Below, piece by piece: positions 52,690 through 62,079 of a DNA stretch of 64,000 nucleotides. The stretch is taken from contig CAMZAM010000003.1 in the NCBI GenBank assembly GCA_947304185.1, forward strand, positions 86,784 to 150,783, in the 5' to 3' direction. The notes under the pieces are model-generated. The model saw only the letters and a list, made by a program, of their open reading frames with translations. It was not told the DNA's origin and searched no databases. Made by a program: the position numbers and the translations under genes. The first letter of the stretch is position 1, and the number at the start of each line of letters is the position of its first letter. Source of the stretch: an uncultured Bacteroidales bacterium (GTDB taxonomy: Bacteria; Bacteroidota; Bacteroidia; Bacteroidales; F082).

Positions 52690-55565
52690 AGAGACTCTAT
52701 ATCTCAATCGTTGCATTGTTTTTTAGCTTGACAGTCTATGCTCAGACTGCTGAAGACCGTTGGGTTGACTCCGTTTACAATTCGTTGACTGCTGAACAAC
52801 GCGTGGCTCAGTTGATAAACGTTCGTGTGAACCAGCCAAACAAGCCGTATTTTCCTTATATTCAACAACTTATAGAAGATTATAATATCGGTGGCGTTAC
52901 GTTTTTCCGTACCGATGCCGAGCCTTTGCTCCGTCAGGTTAACGAATGGCAGTCGATAGCCCAGACACCTCTGATGGTTGCCATCGACGGCGAGTGGGGT
53001 CTTGGAATGCGACTCAATGACGGCATATCGTATCCTTATCAGATGACGCTGGGAGCCATTCAGAATCAATCACTTATAAGCGAGATGGGAGCTCAGATCG
53101 CTGAACAGTGCCGCCGGATAGGTGTTAATATCGACTTTGCGCCTGATATCGACGTGAACAACGAACCCAATAATCCTGTCATCGGGATGCGTAGTTTTGG
53201 CTCCGACCCTAAGGCTGTAGCTCAACGCGGAACCCAGTATGCACTGGCACTTCAGAACAACGGGGTGCTGCCCACGATGAAGCACTTTCCTGGTCACGGC
53301 GACACTAAGACCGATTCGCACGAGACATTGCCGAAAGTCGACAAAAAGCTTAAAGATATCAAACAAACAGAGCTATATCCCTTTGAATATCTGACAAATA
53401 GTGGTGTGGCAGGAGTGATGGTTGGTCATCTTTATATGCCTGCTCTTGAGCCGACGAAAAACCTTTCGTCGTCGATATCGAAAAATGTCGTGACAGGGCT
53501 TTTGAAAGACGAAATAGGCTTTGAAGGCATCATATTTAGCGATGCGATGGATATGAAGGGCGCTTATCAGGGAATTCATCCCGACAGCGTCGGCTATCAT
53601 GCGATAATGGCTGGAATCGATGTGGTTCTTATGCCGATAAATCCTGAGAATACAATTAAGCATATTGTAAATCAATTAGATAAAAAAGATGTCGCAAATA
53701 GGGTGGAGGAGAGTTGTAAAAAAGTCCTGAGGTATAAATATCGTCTCGGAATGGCAGATTATCAGCCGCAAGACGAACATTTTGTGGATAATGACTTGCA
53801 TCAGGCGAAGTATTATAACTTAAGGCAACGCCTTTATAATGAAGCAGTTACGATGCTTCGAAATGAAAGGGGAACGCTCCCGCTCGATAAGTCGCAGAAG
53901 ATAGCTGTGGTCACATTTGGAAAAAAAGATATGGTGGCGCAGCGACTTGAAGACGAAGGCTACAACGTGCAGGCTTATGTTATTGAAAAAGAACAGGATA
54001 AGGTACATAAAAATAAGATACTCAATGATTTAAAAGCTTTTGACCTTGTCGTTGTAAACATTCAGAATACCAGCATCTTCGCCACGAGGAAATTCGGAAT
54101 CAGCGATGCTACGGTCGATTTTGTCAAGGATATAAGCAAAAACAACAGCGTCATATTCAACCTCTTTGGCTGTCCGTATGCCTTGAACCAGTTTGCTTTC
54201 AAAAAGTCACCGGCAGCCGTCCTCGTTGCATATGAAGACGTGTCCGATGCTGTGGACGCCGTCGTTGACGTGATGATCGGTAAGCTCAACCCGTTGGGAC
54301 GGCTGCCGGTGACTGTCAACAAAAAGTTTAAGGCCGGCTATGGATTGAGCTTCGAAGGCTTCTTGACACCAGAGACTTTACCTGTCGCATTGATAGATAA
54401 CGATTGCACTAAGAAGATCGACTCCGTGGCGATGAACGGCATCGAGATAGGCGCTTACCCAGGATGCCAGATCTTCGCCATGAAAGACGGAAAGGTCATA
54501 TACGACAAGTGTTTCGGATATTTTACCTATGACGGAGAGCATGAGGTGCAGAAGGACGATGTTTATGATATCGCCTCGCTCACCAAAGTATTTGCGACCA
54601 CCTTTGTCATGATGAAACTCTATGATGATGGCAAAATCAGCCTTGAGAGTAAGCTCGGCGATTATTTCCCATACCTGAAAAACACCGATAAAGGCGATAT
54701 CAAGCTGATTGAGATAATGACGCATCAGGCAGGTTTCACATCGTGGGTGCCGATATATCAGTCGCTGATGGAAAACGGCAAGCCCGATCCCGATTTCTTC
54801 AGAAAAAACATCGATGAAGACCATACCGTTCGCGTCGCCAAGGATATGTACATCTCAAAAGACTTCAAATTTAACGTCTTCGAGACCGTTAAGGCGACCG
54901 AACTCGGCGATAAGAAGTATAAATACAGCGATCTGGGATTCTATATTCTGCCGCAGATAGTGGAAATGGTGACTAACGAGCCGTTTGAACAATATCTCGA
55001 GGACAACTTCTATAAGCCGCTGAATCTCAATCATATATATTATAAGCCGTTAAAACACATCGAGTTGGATAAAATTGCTCCAACTGAATATGATGTTGAT
55101 TTCAGGATGCAGTTGCTTCAAGGTGATGTTCACGACCAGGCTGCTGCCTTGATGGGAGGCATATCTGGTCATGCCGGACTTTTCGCCAACGCGCGCGACC
55201 TTGCCGTAATGCTGCAGCTGCTGCTCGACGACGGATATGCCAACAACCAGCAGTTTCTGTCGAAGTTCGCTATTAAGAAGTTCACTTCGGCACCGTTCAA
55301 AGACAATCTAAATCGCCGCGGAATAGGCTTCGACAAACCTGAAGTAAACCCAGAGGTTACCGCTTACACGCCTTCAAAACAATCGTCGATGGCAAGCTTC
55401 GGACATACAGGTTTTACTGGTACTTTCGTGTGGGCGGACCCTGCAAACGGCCTCATCGTTATCTTCTTGTCAAACAGGGTTTATCCCGATGCGTCTAACA
55501 ACAAGTTGGCTCAAAACGACATCCGTACGACGATTCATGATCTGTTCTACGATGCCGTGAAATGA
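52686..55565 (+). CDS. GH3 beta-N-acetylhexosaminidase fused to a serine beta-lactamase-like domain
   Basis: 959 residues with a signal peptide. The GH3 part (about 20-560) has the NagZ-type motif KHFPGHGDTKTDSHETLP (about 199) with its His/Asp dyad and the nucleophile Asp in IIFSDAMDMKGA (about 284). The C-terminal part (about 570-959) is a class C beta-lactamase/PBP-like serine hydrolase with SLTK (S-x-x-K, about 631) and YSDLG (variant of YxN, about 744), then GHTGFTGTFVW (K/H-T-G-like). It likely cleaves GlcNAc from peptidoglycan fragments and acts on the peptide or ester part, i.e. cell-wall turnover or amidase/esterase activity. The fusion is known in Bacteroidota; substrate is not shown. 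Confidence 0.9.
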   Translation: MKRLYISIVALFFSLTVYAQTAEDRWVDSVYNSLTAEQRVAQLINVRVNQPNKPYFPYIQQLIEDYNIGGVTFFRTDAEPLLRQVNEWQSIAQTPLMVAIDGEWGLGMRLNDGISYPYQMTLGAIQNQSLISEMGAQIAEQCRRIGVNIDFAPDIDVNNEPNNPVIGMRSFGSDPKAVAQRGTQYALALQNNGVLPTMKHFPGHGDTKTDSHETLPKVDKKLKDIKQTELYPFEYLTNSGVAGVMVGHLYMPALEPTKNLSSSISKNVVTGLLKDEIGFEGIIFSDAMDMKGAYQGIHPDSVGYHAIMAGIDVVLMPINPENTIKHIVNQLDKKDVANRVEESCKKVLRYKYRLGMADYQPQDEHFVDNDLHQAKYYNLRQRLYNEAVTMLRNERGTLPLDKSQKIAVVTFGKKDMVAQRLEDEGYNVQAYVIEKEQDKVHKNKILNDLKAFDLVVVNIQNTSIFATRKFGISDATVDFVKDISKNNSVIFNLFGCPYALNQFAFKKSPAAVLVAYEDVSDAVDAVVDVMIGKLNPLGRLPVTVNKKFKAGYGLSFEGFLTPETLPVALIDNDCTKKIDSVAMNGIEIGAYPGCQIFAMKDGKVIYDKCFGYFTYDGEHEVQKDDVYDIASLTKVFATTFVMMKLYDDGKISLESKLGDYFPYLKNTDKGDIKLIEIMTHQAGFTSWVPIYQSLMENGKPDPDFFRKNIDEDHTVRVAKDMYISKDFKFNVFETVKATELGDKKYKYSDLGFYILPQIVEMVTNEPFEQYLEDNFYKPLNLNHIYYKPLKHIELDKIAPTEYDVDFRMQLLQGDVHDQAAALMGGISGHAGLFANARDLAVMLQLLLDDGYANNQQFLSKFAIKKFTSAPFKDNLNRRGIGFDKPEVNPEVTAYTPSKQSSMASFGHTGFTGTFVWADPANGLIVIFLSNRVYPDASNNKLAQNDIRTTIHDLFYDAVK

Positions 55566-55664
55566 CACCCTTATGTTGATCGAAAAGTAATGTAATAAAG
55601 GCATCTATCAATGATAGAGAATAATCTTTTTTACAAATAATGTTCTATATTTAAATATTTTATT

Positions 55665-55672
55665 TAATTTTG
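55665..55672 (+). promoter_or_regulatory. -7 box for the murL-murD2 pair
   Basis: TAATTTTG matches TAnnTTTG, 32 bases before the start. A short hairpin TCTATC-AAT-GATAGA just upstream (near 55602-55618) may end the previous operon. Confidence 0.55.
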
Positions 55673-55703
55673 TAGATTGTATTGAAAGCAACATCGGAGA
55701 ACA

Positions 55704-57059
55704 ATGTCAAACCAAGCAAAATTCGATTCGCTACGCGCTACTTTCGAGTCGTTTAGTTACGAAAGTTTCCATTATTCAGTGGAAAACGGGGCGTTTTTTG
55801 CCACATTTGACTTTGTATTGACTCCGGAAATTGCTTTTCACCCTACGTTTCTCATCCCATCACGTTCATTCTACCATTGGCAGGATATTCCGAAGCCTCT
55901 TCTTGATAATCTCGTGTTCCACATCGGAATGATTGAGTTGATAAGCTATTGGAAGATAACTTGTCCAAAGAAGGTTGTCATCAGGCCTTTTGCTCTCGAC
56001 GACAATCAGATCCGCTGGTGGAAGAAGTTGTATTTCAACGGATTAGGAGAATTTTTCTATGTCAACGGGATTAAGACTACTATTGATGAGTTTATGCAGA
56101 TAGAGTCGGCGATGACTCCACTCCCTACGGTCGGTCGCAATGACGGACTGCTGCATGAGCAAACGTTAATCCCGGTCGGCGGCGGCAAGGATTCCGTTGT
56201 CACATTGGAACTACTGAAGAATCGTGTTCCTGCCATCCCGCTGATAATCAACCCTCGTGGCGCTACGACAGAATGCGTTGCCGCCGCCGGCTTCACCGAA
56301 GATCAGACCGCTATCATAAAGCGCACGCTCGATCCGACGATGCTGAAGATGAATGCCGAAGGTTATCTCAACGGCCATACGCCATTCTCGGCATTGCTCG
56401 CATTTTATACCATATTACTGGGATTTGCAACGAAATCGAAGTACATCGCTCTGTCGAATGAGTCGTCGGCCAACGAGCCAACGGTGCCTGACACCGAGAT
56501 AAACCATCAATACAGCAAATCGGTGGCGTTCGAAAACGATTTCCGTCATTATGTGGCGAAGTATATCAATGTTGATATTCAATACTTTAGCTTCCTGAGA
56601 CCGCTGAATGAACTTCAAATCGCGAAGTTGTTCAGTCGTGCCAAAGATTATCACAAAGTGTTTAAGAGCTGCAATGCCGGCTCGAAGACCGACTCATGGT
56701 GCGGCCGTTGCCCAAAATGTCTTTTCACCTGGCTCGCCCTGTCACCGTTCATATCAAGAAAAGAATTGACCGATATCTTTGGTAAAGATCTGATGAGTGA
56801 CATTAACTTACGGCCGATTCTCGATCAACTCGACGGCTCTGTTGAGGTGAAGCCTTTTGAATGCGTGGGAACAGTGGGAGAGGTGCGCGCCTGCGTCAAT
56901 AAAATATTGCAAACCGGTGATAATCTGAAAGATACGATTCTTGAAGGCGTCGACAAAACCGACGACATGACAGTCGAGGATTATATCGCACAGTTTGATG
57001 AAGGCAACAACCTTCCTCCTTTATTCATAAACATCTTAAAGGAAGGTCTCCATGGTTAG
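55704..57059 (+). CDS. murL: MurL-like UDP-MurNAc-L-Ala-L-Glu epimerase
   Basis: 451 residues, close to the about 450 of MurL. Seen: an N-terminal domain (FHYSVENGAFFATFDF), a PP-loop-like nucleotide motif PVGGGKDSVVTLELL (about 157), NPRGATTECVAAAGF, and a cysteine cluster WCGRCPKCLFTWLAL (about 331-337). MurL in Xanthomonas uses ATP to epimerise the terminal L-Glu of UDP-MurNAc-L-Ala-L-Glu to D-Glu. The assignment rests on length, the ATP motif and the overlap (8 bases) with a MurD-like ligase, the same pairing as murL-murD2. If wrong, it is a PP-loop ATPase family protein of unknown role. Confidence 0.75.
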   Translation: MSNQAKFDSLRATFESFSYESFHYSVENGAFFATFDFVLTPEIAFHPTFLIPSRSFYHWQDIPKPLLDNLVFHIGMIELISYWKITCPKKVVIRPFALDDNQIRWWKKLYFNGLGEFFYVNGIKTTIDEFMQIESAMTPLPTVGRNDGLLHEQTLIPVGGGKDSVVTLELLKNRVPAIPLIINPRGATTECVAAAGFTEDQTAIIKRTLDPTMLKMNAEGYLNGHTPFSALLAFYTILLGFATKSKYIALSNESSANEPTVPDTEINHQYSKSVAFENDFRHYVAKYINVDIQYFSFLRPLNELQIAKLFSRAKDYHKVFKSCNAGSKTDSWCGRCPKCLFTWLALSPFISRKELTDIFGKDLMSDINLRPILDQLDGSVEVKPFECVGTVGEVRACVNKILQTGDNLKDTILEGVDKTDDMTVEDYIAQFDEGNNLPPLFINILKEGLHG

Positions 57060-58344
57060 CATGAATACCATATTCCGACGCCTGCGCGGTAAACGTATCC
57101 TCATCCTAGGATTTGGACGCGAGGGTAAGTCGTCGCTGGCTTTCATCAAAAAATTCATGCCTCATGCTATCGTTGGAATCGCTGATAAAAACGCTGAAGC
57201 GATGAAAGATCTGGGTTCAGATGTAGCAGTTTATTCAGGCGAGAATTATTTCGATGCTATCAACTCCTACGACATAGTTTTGAAAACGCCTGGCATATCT
57301 TTGTTAGGTAAAAAGGTCGATTTGTCGAAAATCACCTCTCAAACCGATTTGTTTCTTGAGGAGTTTCATAATCAGATCATCGGAATAACTGGCACTAAAG
57401 GTAAGAGTACCACTTCAACCTTGATTTATCATCTTCTGAAAGAATCGGGTAAAGATGCTATTCTGGCAGGAAACATTGGCATCCCGATATTTGATATCAT
57501 CGAGCAGATTACCAATAAGTCGATAATCGTGTTTGAGTTGTCGGCGCATCAGCTGCAGTATATCCATCGCAGTCCGCACATCGGAATCCTGCTCAACGTC
57601 TTCGAAGAGCATCTCGACCATTTTGGCACTTTTGAGGCTTATCGCGATGCTAAGTTAAACATTATCAGGAAGATGGGGGAGAGCGACTGGGCTGTTACCA
57701 ACGACGAGTTCTGCTACGAAGCTGCAACGATGATGGTTCGCTCGCTGAGTTATCAATATTACGATTTTGATGTAAATTGGGATGAAGTTCCGTTGAAAGG
57801 CGATCATAACCGATTGAATATCAAAGCGGCATTATGTGCTATAAACGCGTTTGGCGTTCCTGTCAACGAGGTCTTGCCGCATCTGTATACCTTCCATCCG
57901 CTGGAGCACCGTCAGGAACTGGTAGGGACATTCGGTGGCGTGACGTTTTACAACGACAGCATCTCAACTATCCCACAAGCTACCGTTGCGGCTCTGCAGA
58001 CCATAAAAAACGTGACGTTCCTGCTTCTCGGCGGCTACGACCGTGAAATAGACTATACTCCGTTGATTGATTACCTGACAAAGCATCCCGTCAAACATAT
58101 TTTATATACCGGCAAGGCAGGAAATCGTATGTTTGAGATGTTGCAAAACGCAGACTATCAGGGAGATATAAAAAAATTCAAAGACCTCAACGAAGCCTTT
58201 GAAATTATTAAGTGTTTATCGAAAAACGGCGATGTTTGCCTGCTTTCGCCAGCCGCCGCAAGTTATGATCAATACCGTAACTTTGAAGAACGCGGAAGGC
58301 TTTTCAAAACATTATCCAAAGATTTTGTACCTTCTACTGTGTAG
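57052..58344 (+). CDS. murD2: MurD-like amino-acid ligase, likely MurD2 (UDP-MurNAc-L-Ala:L-Glu ligase)
   Basis: 430 residues. Mur ligase layout: an N-terminal Rossmann-like domain (KRILILGFGREGKSS), the ATP loop GITGTKGKSTTST, the central domain with VFELSAHQLQ and NVFEEHLDHFGTFEAY, and a C-terminal domain (EHRQELVG ... YNDSISTIPQATVAAL, LLGGYDREIDY). The canonical MurD adds D-Glu; here the 8-base overlap with a MurL-like gene suggests the MurD2 form that adds L-Glu. Whether a canonical murD lies elsewhere (dcw cluster) cannot be seen. Its 3' end overlaps a convergent lipoprotein gene by 76 bases. ATG 57061 is an alternative start. Confidence 0.83.
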   Translation: MVSMNTIFRRLRGKRILILGFGREGKSSLAFIKKFMPHAIVGIADKNAEAMKDLGSDVAVYSGENYFDAINSYDIVLKTPGISLLGKKVDLSKITSQTDLFLEEFHNQIIGITGTKGKSTTSTLIYHLLKESGKDAILAGNIGIPIFDIIEQITNKSIIVFELSAHQLQYIHRSPHIGILLNVFEEHLDHFGTFEAYRDAKLNIIRKMGESDWAVTNDEFCYEAATMMVRSLSYQYYDFDVNWDEVPLKGDHNRLNIKAALCAINAFGVPVNEVLPHLYTFHPLEHRQELVGTFGGVTFYNDSISTIPQATVAALQTIKNVTFLLLGGYDREIDYTPLIDYLTKHPVKHILYTGKAGNRMFEMLQNADYQGDIKKFKDLNEAFEIIKCLSKNGDVCLLSPAAASYDQYRNFEERGRLFKTLSKDFVPSTV

Positions 58345-59018
58345 TATCCTAAACACCATTCATCCCACTGATTGTGCGTGGCATATTTAAAACAAATGAT
58401 GTTGGTGTCTTGTTTGAGTTTGTATATTTCAAGCGTGTCACCAATTGTTGAATGATAGTTAAATCTGGCATTAAGATATTCGTTTAATCTTCCTTCAACA
58501 CGAGGTCTGATATATACATCAGATTCGTAATAACCTCCTTGGTAGAAGAAGAAATCCATTTCGCCACAAGCCCATGAATATCCATCAGCAGCAGTGTAAC
58601 GATAGTAGAGGATGGTGTCACCTGGAAGCCATCCCGATTCGTAAGGTCTACCGTAGATATCCCTGATTTTACTTGATCTGCATCCAAACTCAAAAGTCGG
58701 TTCTCTGAAAAGGTCAACTTTTACATCAACGACCTTGTCTTCATAGCCATTGTCCATTTTTACCTTAGCCATTCCGACGTTTTTTGCAAAAATATTACCA
58801 TCGCTTGTAACGGTTATGACTTCAATATTAGGGTCGCTGTTTATAGCTCTGTATGTTATGTCATAATCTGATGAAGCTTTAATCTGATGATGTCCTTGCA
58901 GTACCATCGAGATGGGATTAGAATCATCATAATTCAAAGATTCTGATTTCTTTTTCTTACAACCAGTAGCCAAAAGGGCTAAAATCATCATAAAAAACAC
59001 TATCTTTTTCATATCCAT
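58269..59018 (-). CDS. Hypothetical lipoprotein with an Ig-like start
   Basis: 249 residues (or 247 from ATG 59012). The lipobox LLATGC is followed by a Lys/Ser run, then a BIG2-like beta region (SSDYDITYRAINSDPNIEV, SDGNIFAKNVGMAKVKM) and a C-terminal part with GDTILYYRYTAADGYSWACG and a conserved-looking NQWDEWCLGYYTVEGTK. I do not recognise the whole. A -7 box (TAATTTTG on minus, 59033-59040) lies in front. Its last 25 codons are antisense to the end of murD2. Confidence 0.78.
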   Translation of the reverse strand: MDMKKIVFFMMILALLATGCKKKKSESLNYDDSNPISMVLQGHHQIKASSDYDITYRAINSDPNIEVITVTSDGNIFAKNVGMAKVKMDNGYEDKVVDVKVDLFREPTFEFGCRSSKIRDIYGRPYESGWLPGDTILYYRYTAADGYSWACGEMDFFFYQGGYYESDVYIRPRVEGRLNEYLNARFNYHSTIGDTLEIYKLKQDTNIICFKYATHNQWDEWCLGYYTVEGTKSLDNVLKSLPRSSKLRY

Positions 59019-59032
59019 AAATTATTATGATG

Positions 59033-59040
59033 CAAAATTA
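59033..59040 (-). promoter_or_regulatory. -7 box for the hypothetical lipoprotein
   Basis: CAAAATTA on plus is TAATTTTG on minus, 15 bases before the start. Back to back with the gcvP box at 59073-59080. Confidence 0.5.
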
Positions 59041-59072
59041 TAAAAAAATTCGGAAAATTGAATAAAAAAATA

Positions 59073-59080
59073 TAAATTTG
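59073..59080 (+). promoter_or_regulatory. -7 box for gcvP
   Basis: TAAATTTG fits TAnnTTTG. It contains the TTG at 59078, so that TTG cannot be the gcvP start; ATG 59120 is used instead. Confidence 0.55.
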
Positions 59081-59119
59081 CACGTTTTTAAGATTAATAA
59101 CAAATCAAAATATAACTGT

Positions 59120-61981
59120 ATGATTAACAACAATTTCATTAAACGCCACAATGGCCCGACAGAAGCAGATGTTGAGAAAATGCTTAAGGTCATAGGCGTG
59201 AAATCGACCGAACAGCTTGTCGATGAGATCATTTCTCCGGATATTCGTCTTAAAAAAGACCTGAACATCGGTCGCGGAATGAACGAATACGAATGCATCA
59301 GCCACCTTAAGGCCCTTGGCGCAAAGAACAAACAGTTCCGTAGCTACATCGGAATGGGTTACTATAACGTGATTACCCCAGGCGTCATCACACGTAACAT
59401 CCTTGAGAACCCAGGTTGGTACACATCATATACTCCTTATCAGGCTGAGGTTTCACAGGGCCGTCTCGAGGCTTTGCTTAACTTCCAGACCGTCATCAGT
59501 GACATGACAGCAATGCCTTTGGCAAACGCTTCATTGCTCGACGAGGCTACAGCAGCTGCCGAGACAATGCTCATGTTCTACCATGAACGCACACGCGCTC
59601 AGGTGAAAGCCGACGTTAAGAAGATTTTCGTGGCTAACGATATGTTCCCACAGACAATTGAAGTCATCAAGACAAGAGCACACTTCCTCGGAATTGAAGT
59701 CGTTGTTGACGATATCAAGAGTTTTAGCGCAGGTGAGGAATACTTCGGCGTCATCGTCCAGAATCCTAACCAGTTTGGTGAAGTTATCGACTACCGCGAG
59801 AGTGTTAAAGTTTGGAAAGAGAAAGGCATGCAGGTTGGCGTCGCTGCCGACTTGATGAGCTTGGCTCTCATCACACCTCCAGGCGAATGGGGTGCTGACG
59901 TGGTGTTCGGTAGCAACCAGCGTTTCGGTCTCCCAATGGGCTTCGGCGGTCCTCACGCAGGTTACTTCGCAACAACAGAAGCTTACAAACGTTCGATGCC
60001 AGGTCGTATCATCGGTATCTCAAAGGATGCCCTCGGCAACCCGGCTTACCGTCTTGCACTGCAGACACGTGAGCAGCACATCAAACGTGAGAAAGCTACA
60101 TCAAACATCTGCACAGCTCAGGCTTTGCTCGCCATCATGTCGGGATTCTATGCAATCTATCACGGACAGGAAGGCATCAAGGAAATCGCACATCATATCA
60201 ACTGTCTCGCCGGCAAACTCGCAAAAGAGTTGGAGAAATACGGCGTGAAACAGCTTAATAAATACTTCTTCGACACATTGCTGTTCGAGTTGCCGGAAGG
60301 CGCCTGCACATGCAAAGTGAAAGAAGCCGCTGAGAAACACTGCATGAACTTCCGTATCATCGACAAGCAGCACTTCGGCATCAGCATCGATGAGACAACA
60401 TGCCGCGAAGACCTCGACGAGATCGGAATGGTCATCGCTGAAGCTCTCGGCAAAGCACATCAGCCACTCGTTTGCGACCCTAACTGCCAGAGTTTCTGCG
60501 GCATCCAGGAAGGCATGAGAAGAACCTCAGCATTCCTGACAGCTCCAGTGTTCTCAAAGTATCGCAGCGAGACCGACATGATGCGTTACATGAAACAGCT
60601 CGAAAACCGCGACCTCAGTTTGAACCGCTGCATGATTCCTCTTGGCTCATGCACAATGAAACTGAACCCGGCCACATCGATGTTCGCACTCAGCTGGCCT
60701 GAATTCGGTAACATCCACCCATTCGTGCCGGCAGAACAGGCTGAAGGTTATCTCGAGATGATCAACGAGATGGAGAAAGACCTCTGCGAAATCACAGGCT
60801 TCAAAGGTATCTCGTTCATGCCGAACTCAGGCGCTAGCGGTGAATATGCAGGCTTGATGACAATCCGCCGCTACCAGGAGGCGAAAGGCGAAGGTCATCG
60901 TAACATCTGCTTGATTCCTGCATCAGCACACGGAACCAACCCTGCATCAGCAGCCATGGCAGGTCTGCAGGTCGTCGTCGTGAAATGCGATGATCACGGT
61001 AACATCGACCTCGCCGACGCTAAAGAGAAAGCCGAGCAATATAAGGACACTCTCGCCGCATTCATGGTGACATATCCTTCAACACACGGTATCTATGAAG
61101 ACGGCATCCGCACCCTCGTGAAACTCGTTCACGACAACGGCGGTCAAGTCTACATGGACGGTGCCAACATGAACGCACAGGTCGGCCTCACATGCCCTGG
61201 CTTCATCGGCGCAGACGTATGCCACCTCAACCTGCACAAGACATTCGCTATCCCTCACGGCGGTGGCGGTCCTGGCGTAGGTCCTATCGGCGTTGCAGAA
61301 CACCTCGTGCCGTTCCTGCCAAGCCACGTCTGCTTCAAGACAGGTGGCTCAGAGCAGAAAGGCGCAGTGTCAGCAGCTCCATTCGGTAGCGCACAGATCC
61401 TCACAATCACTTACTGCTACCTCAAGATGTTGGGTGGCGAAGGCCTCAAGAAAGCTACAATGGGCGCTATCCTTAACGCTAACTACCTGAAAGACAGACT
61501 TAAAGATTACTATCCGATCCTCTATACCGGCAACCACGGTCACGTTGCACACGAGATGATTCTCGACATCAACCAGATCAACAAGACAACAGGTGTTGCC
61601 GCTATAGACATCGCAAAACGTTTGATGGACTATGGCTTCCACGCACCTACAGTGGCATTCCCAGTTCACGAGACTTTGATGGTCGAACCAACCGAGAGTG
61701 AGCCATTGGCAGAACTCGACAGATTCGTCGACGCAATGATTAAGATCCGTCAGGAAATCAAGGACATTGAGGACGGCAAGGCACCTCAGGGCGACAACAT
61801 CATTTCACACGCTCCTTACACAGCCGAGATGTTGATGGCAAATGAATGGAACTTCCCATTCAGCCGTGAAGAAGCTGGTTTCCCGCTCAAGAGCGACGTC
61901 CAGGATAAGTACTTCCCACACGTCACCAGAATCGACGACGCCTTCGGCGACAGAAATCTGGTATGCCGCGTGATGGAGTAA
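59120..61981 (+). CDS. gcvP: Glycine dehydrogenase (decarboxylating), P-protein
   Basis: 953 residues, the usual length of the fused (alpha plus beta) P-protein. Start ATG 59120 gives INNNFIKRHNGPTEADVEKM, the family start. The PLP lysine is about 707 in HLNLHKTFAIPHGGGGPGVG; GMGYYNVITPGVITRNILENP (read as two parts here) and SCTMKLNPATSMFALSWPEF are also conserved. The enzyme decarboxylates glycine and loads aminomethyl on the lipoyl H-protein. gcvT and gcvH are not adjacent, so the system is split in this genome. It has its own promoter and a strong terminator. Confidence 0.96.
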   Translation: MINNNFIKRHNGPTEADVEKMLKVIGVKSTEQLVDEIISPDIRLKKDLNIGRGMNEYECISHLKALGAKNKQFRSYIGMGYYNVITPGVITRNILENPGWYTSYTPYQAEVSQGRLEALLNFQTVISDMTAMPLANASLLDEATAAAETMLMFYHERTRAQVKADVKKIFVANDMFPQTIEVIKTRAHFLGIEVVVDDIKSFSAGEEYFGVIVQNPNQFGEVIDYRESVKVWKEKGMQVGVAADLMSLALITPPGEWGADVVFGSNQRFGLPMGFGGPHAGYFATTEAYKRSMPGRIIGISKDALGNPAYRLALQTREQHIKREKATSNICTAQALLAIMSGFYAIYHGQEGIKEIAHHINCLAGKLAKELEKYGVKQLNKYFFDTLLFELPEGACTCKVKEAAEKHCMNFRIIDKQHFGISIDETTCREDLDEIGMVIAEALGKAHQPLVCDPNCQSFCGIQEGMRRTSAFLTAPVFSKYRSETDMMRYMKQLENRDLSLNRCMIPLGSCTMKLNPATSMFALSWPEFGNIHPFVPAEQAEGYLEMINEMEKDLCEITGFKGISFMPNSGASGEYAGLMTIRRYQEAKGEGHRNICLIPASAHGTNPASAAMAGLQVVVVKCDDHGNIDLADAKEKAEQYKDTLAAFMVTYPSTHGIYEDGIRTLVKLVHDNGGQVYMDGANMNAQVGLTCPGFIGADVCHLNLHKTFAIPHGGGGPGVGPIGVAEHLVPFLPSHVCFKTGGSEQKGAVSAAPFGSAQILTITYCYLKMLGGEGLKKATMGAILNANYLKDRLKDYYPILYTGNHGHVAHEMILDINQINKTTGVAAIDIAKRLMDYGFHAPTVAFPVHETLMVEPTESEPLAELDRFVDAMIKIRQEIKDIEDGKAPQGDNIISHAPYTAEMLMANEWNFPFSREEAGFPLKSDVQDKYFPHVTRIDDAFGDRNLVCRVME

Positions 61982-62079
61982 GACAGGATTAACAAGATTA
62001 ACAGGATTTTAATCCATAATCGAAAAGGCTATCGTACGATAGCCTTTTTTGTTTTTATAATATCTTGTTAATCCTGTCT
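61981..62079. repeat. Nested inverted repeat enclosing the gcvP terminator
   Basis: Outer arms AGACAGGATTAACAAGAT (61981-61998) and ATCTTGTTAATCCTGTCT (62062-62079) are a perfect 18-bp inverted repeat. They enclose a 12-bp hairpin at 62023-62048. The left arm starts on the last base of the gcvP stop codon. Confidence 0.85.
62023..62054 (+). terminator. Terminator of gcvP
   Basis: AAAAGGCTATCG (62023-62034) pairs with CGATAGCCTTTT (62037-62048), followed by more T and TTG-TTTTT. Confidence 0.9.

Noticed and set aside
55602..55618. Short hairpin TCTATC/GATAGA as a terminator
   Set aside because: Only 6 bp and the T-run is about ten bases away; too weak to list as a terminator.
59078..59119. 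TTG start for gcvP
   Set aside because: The TTG is part of the -7 promoter box; ATG 59120 gives the family N-terminus.
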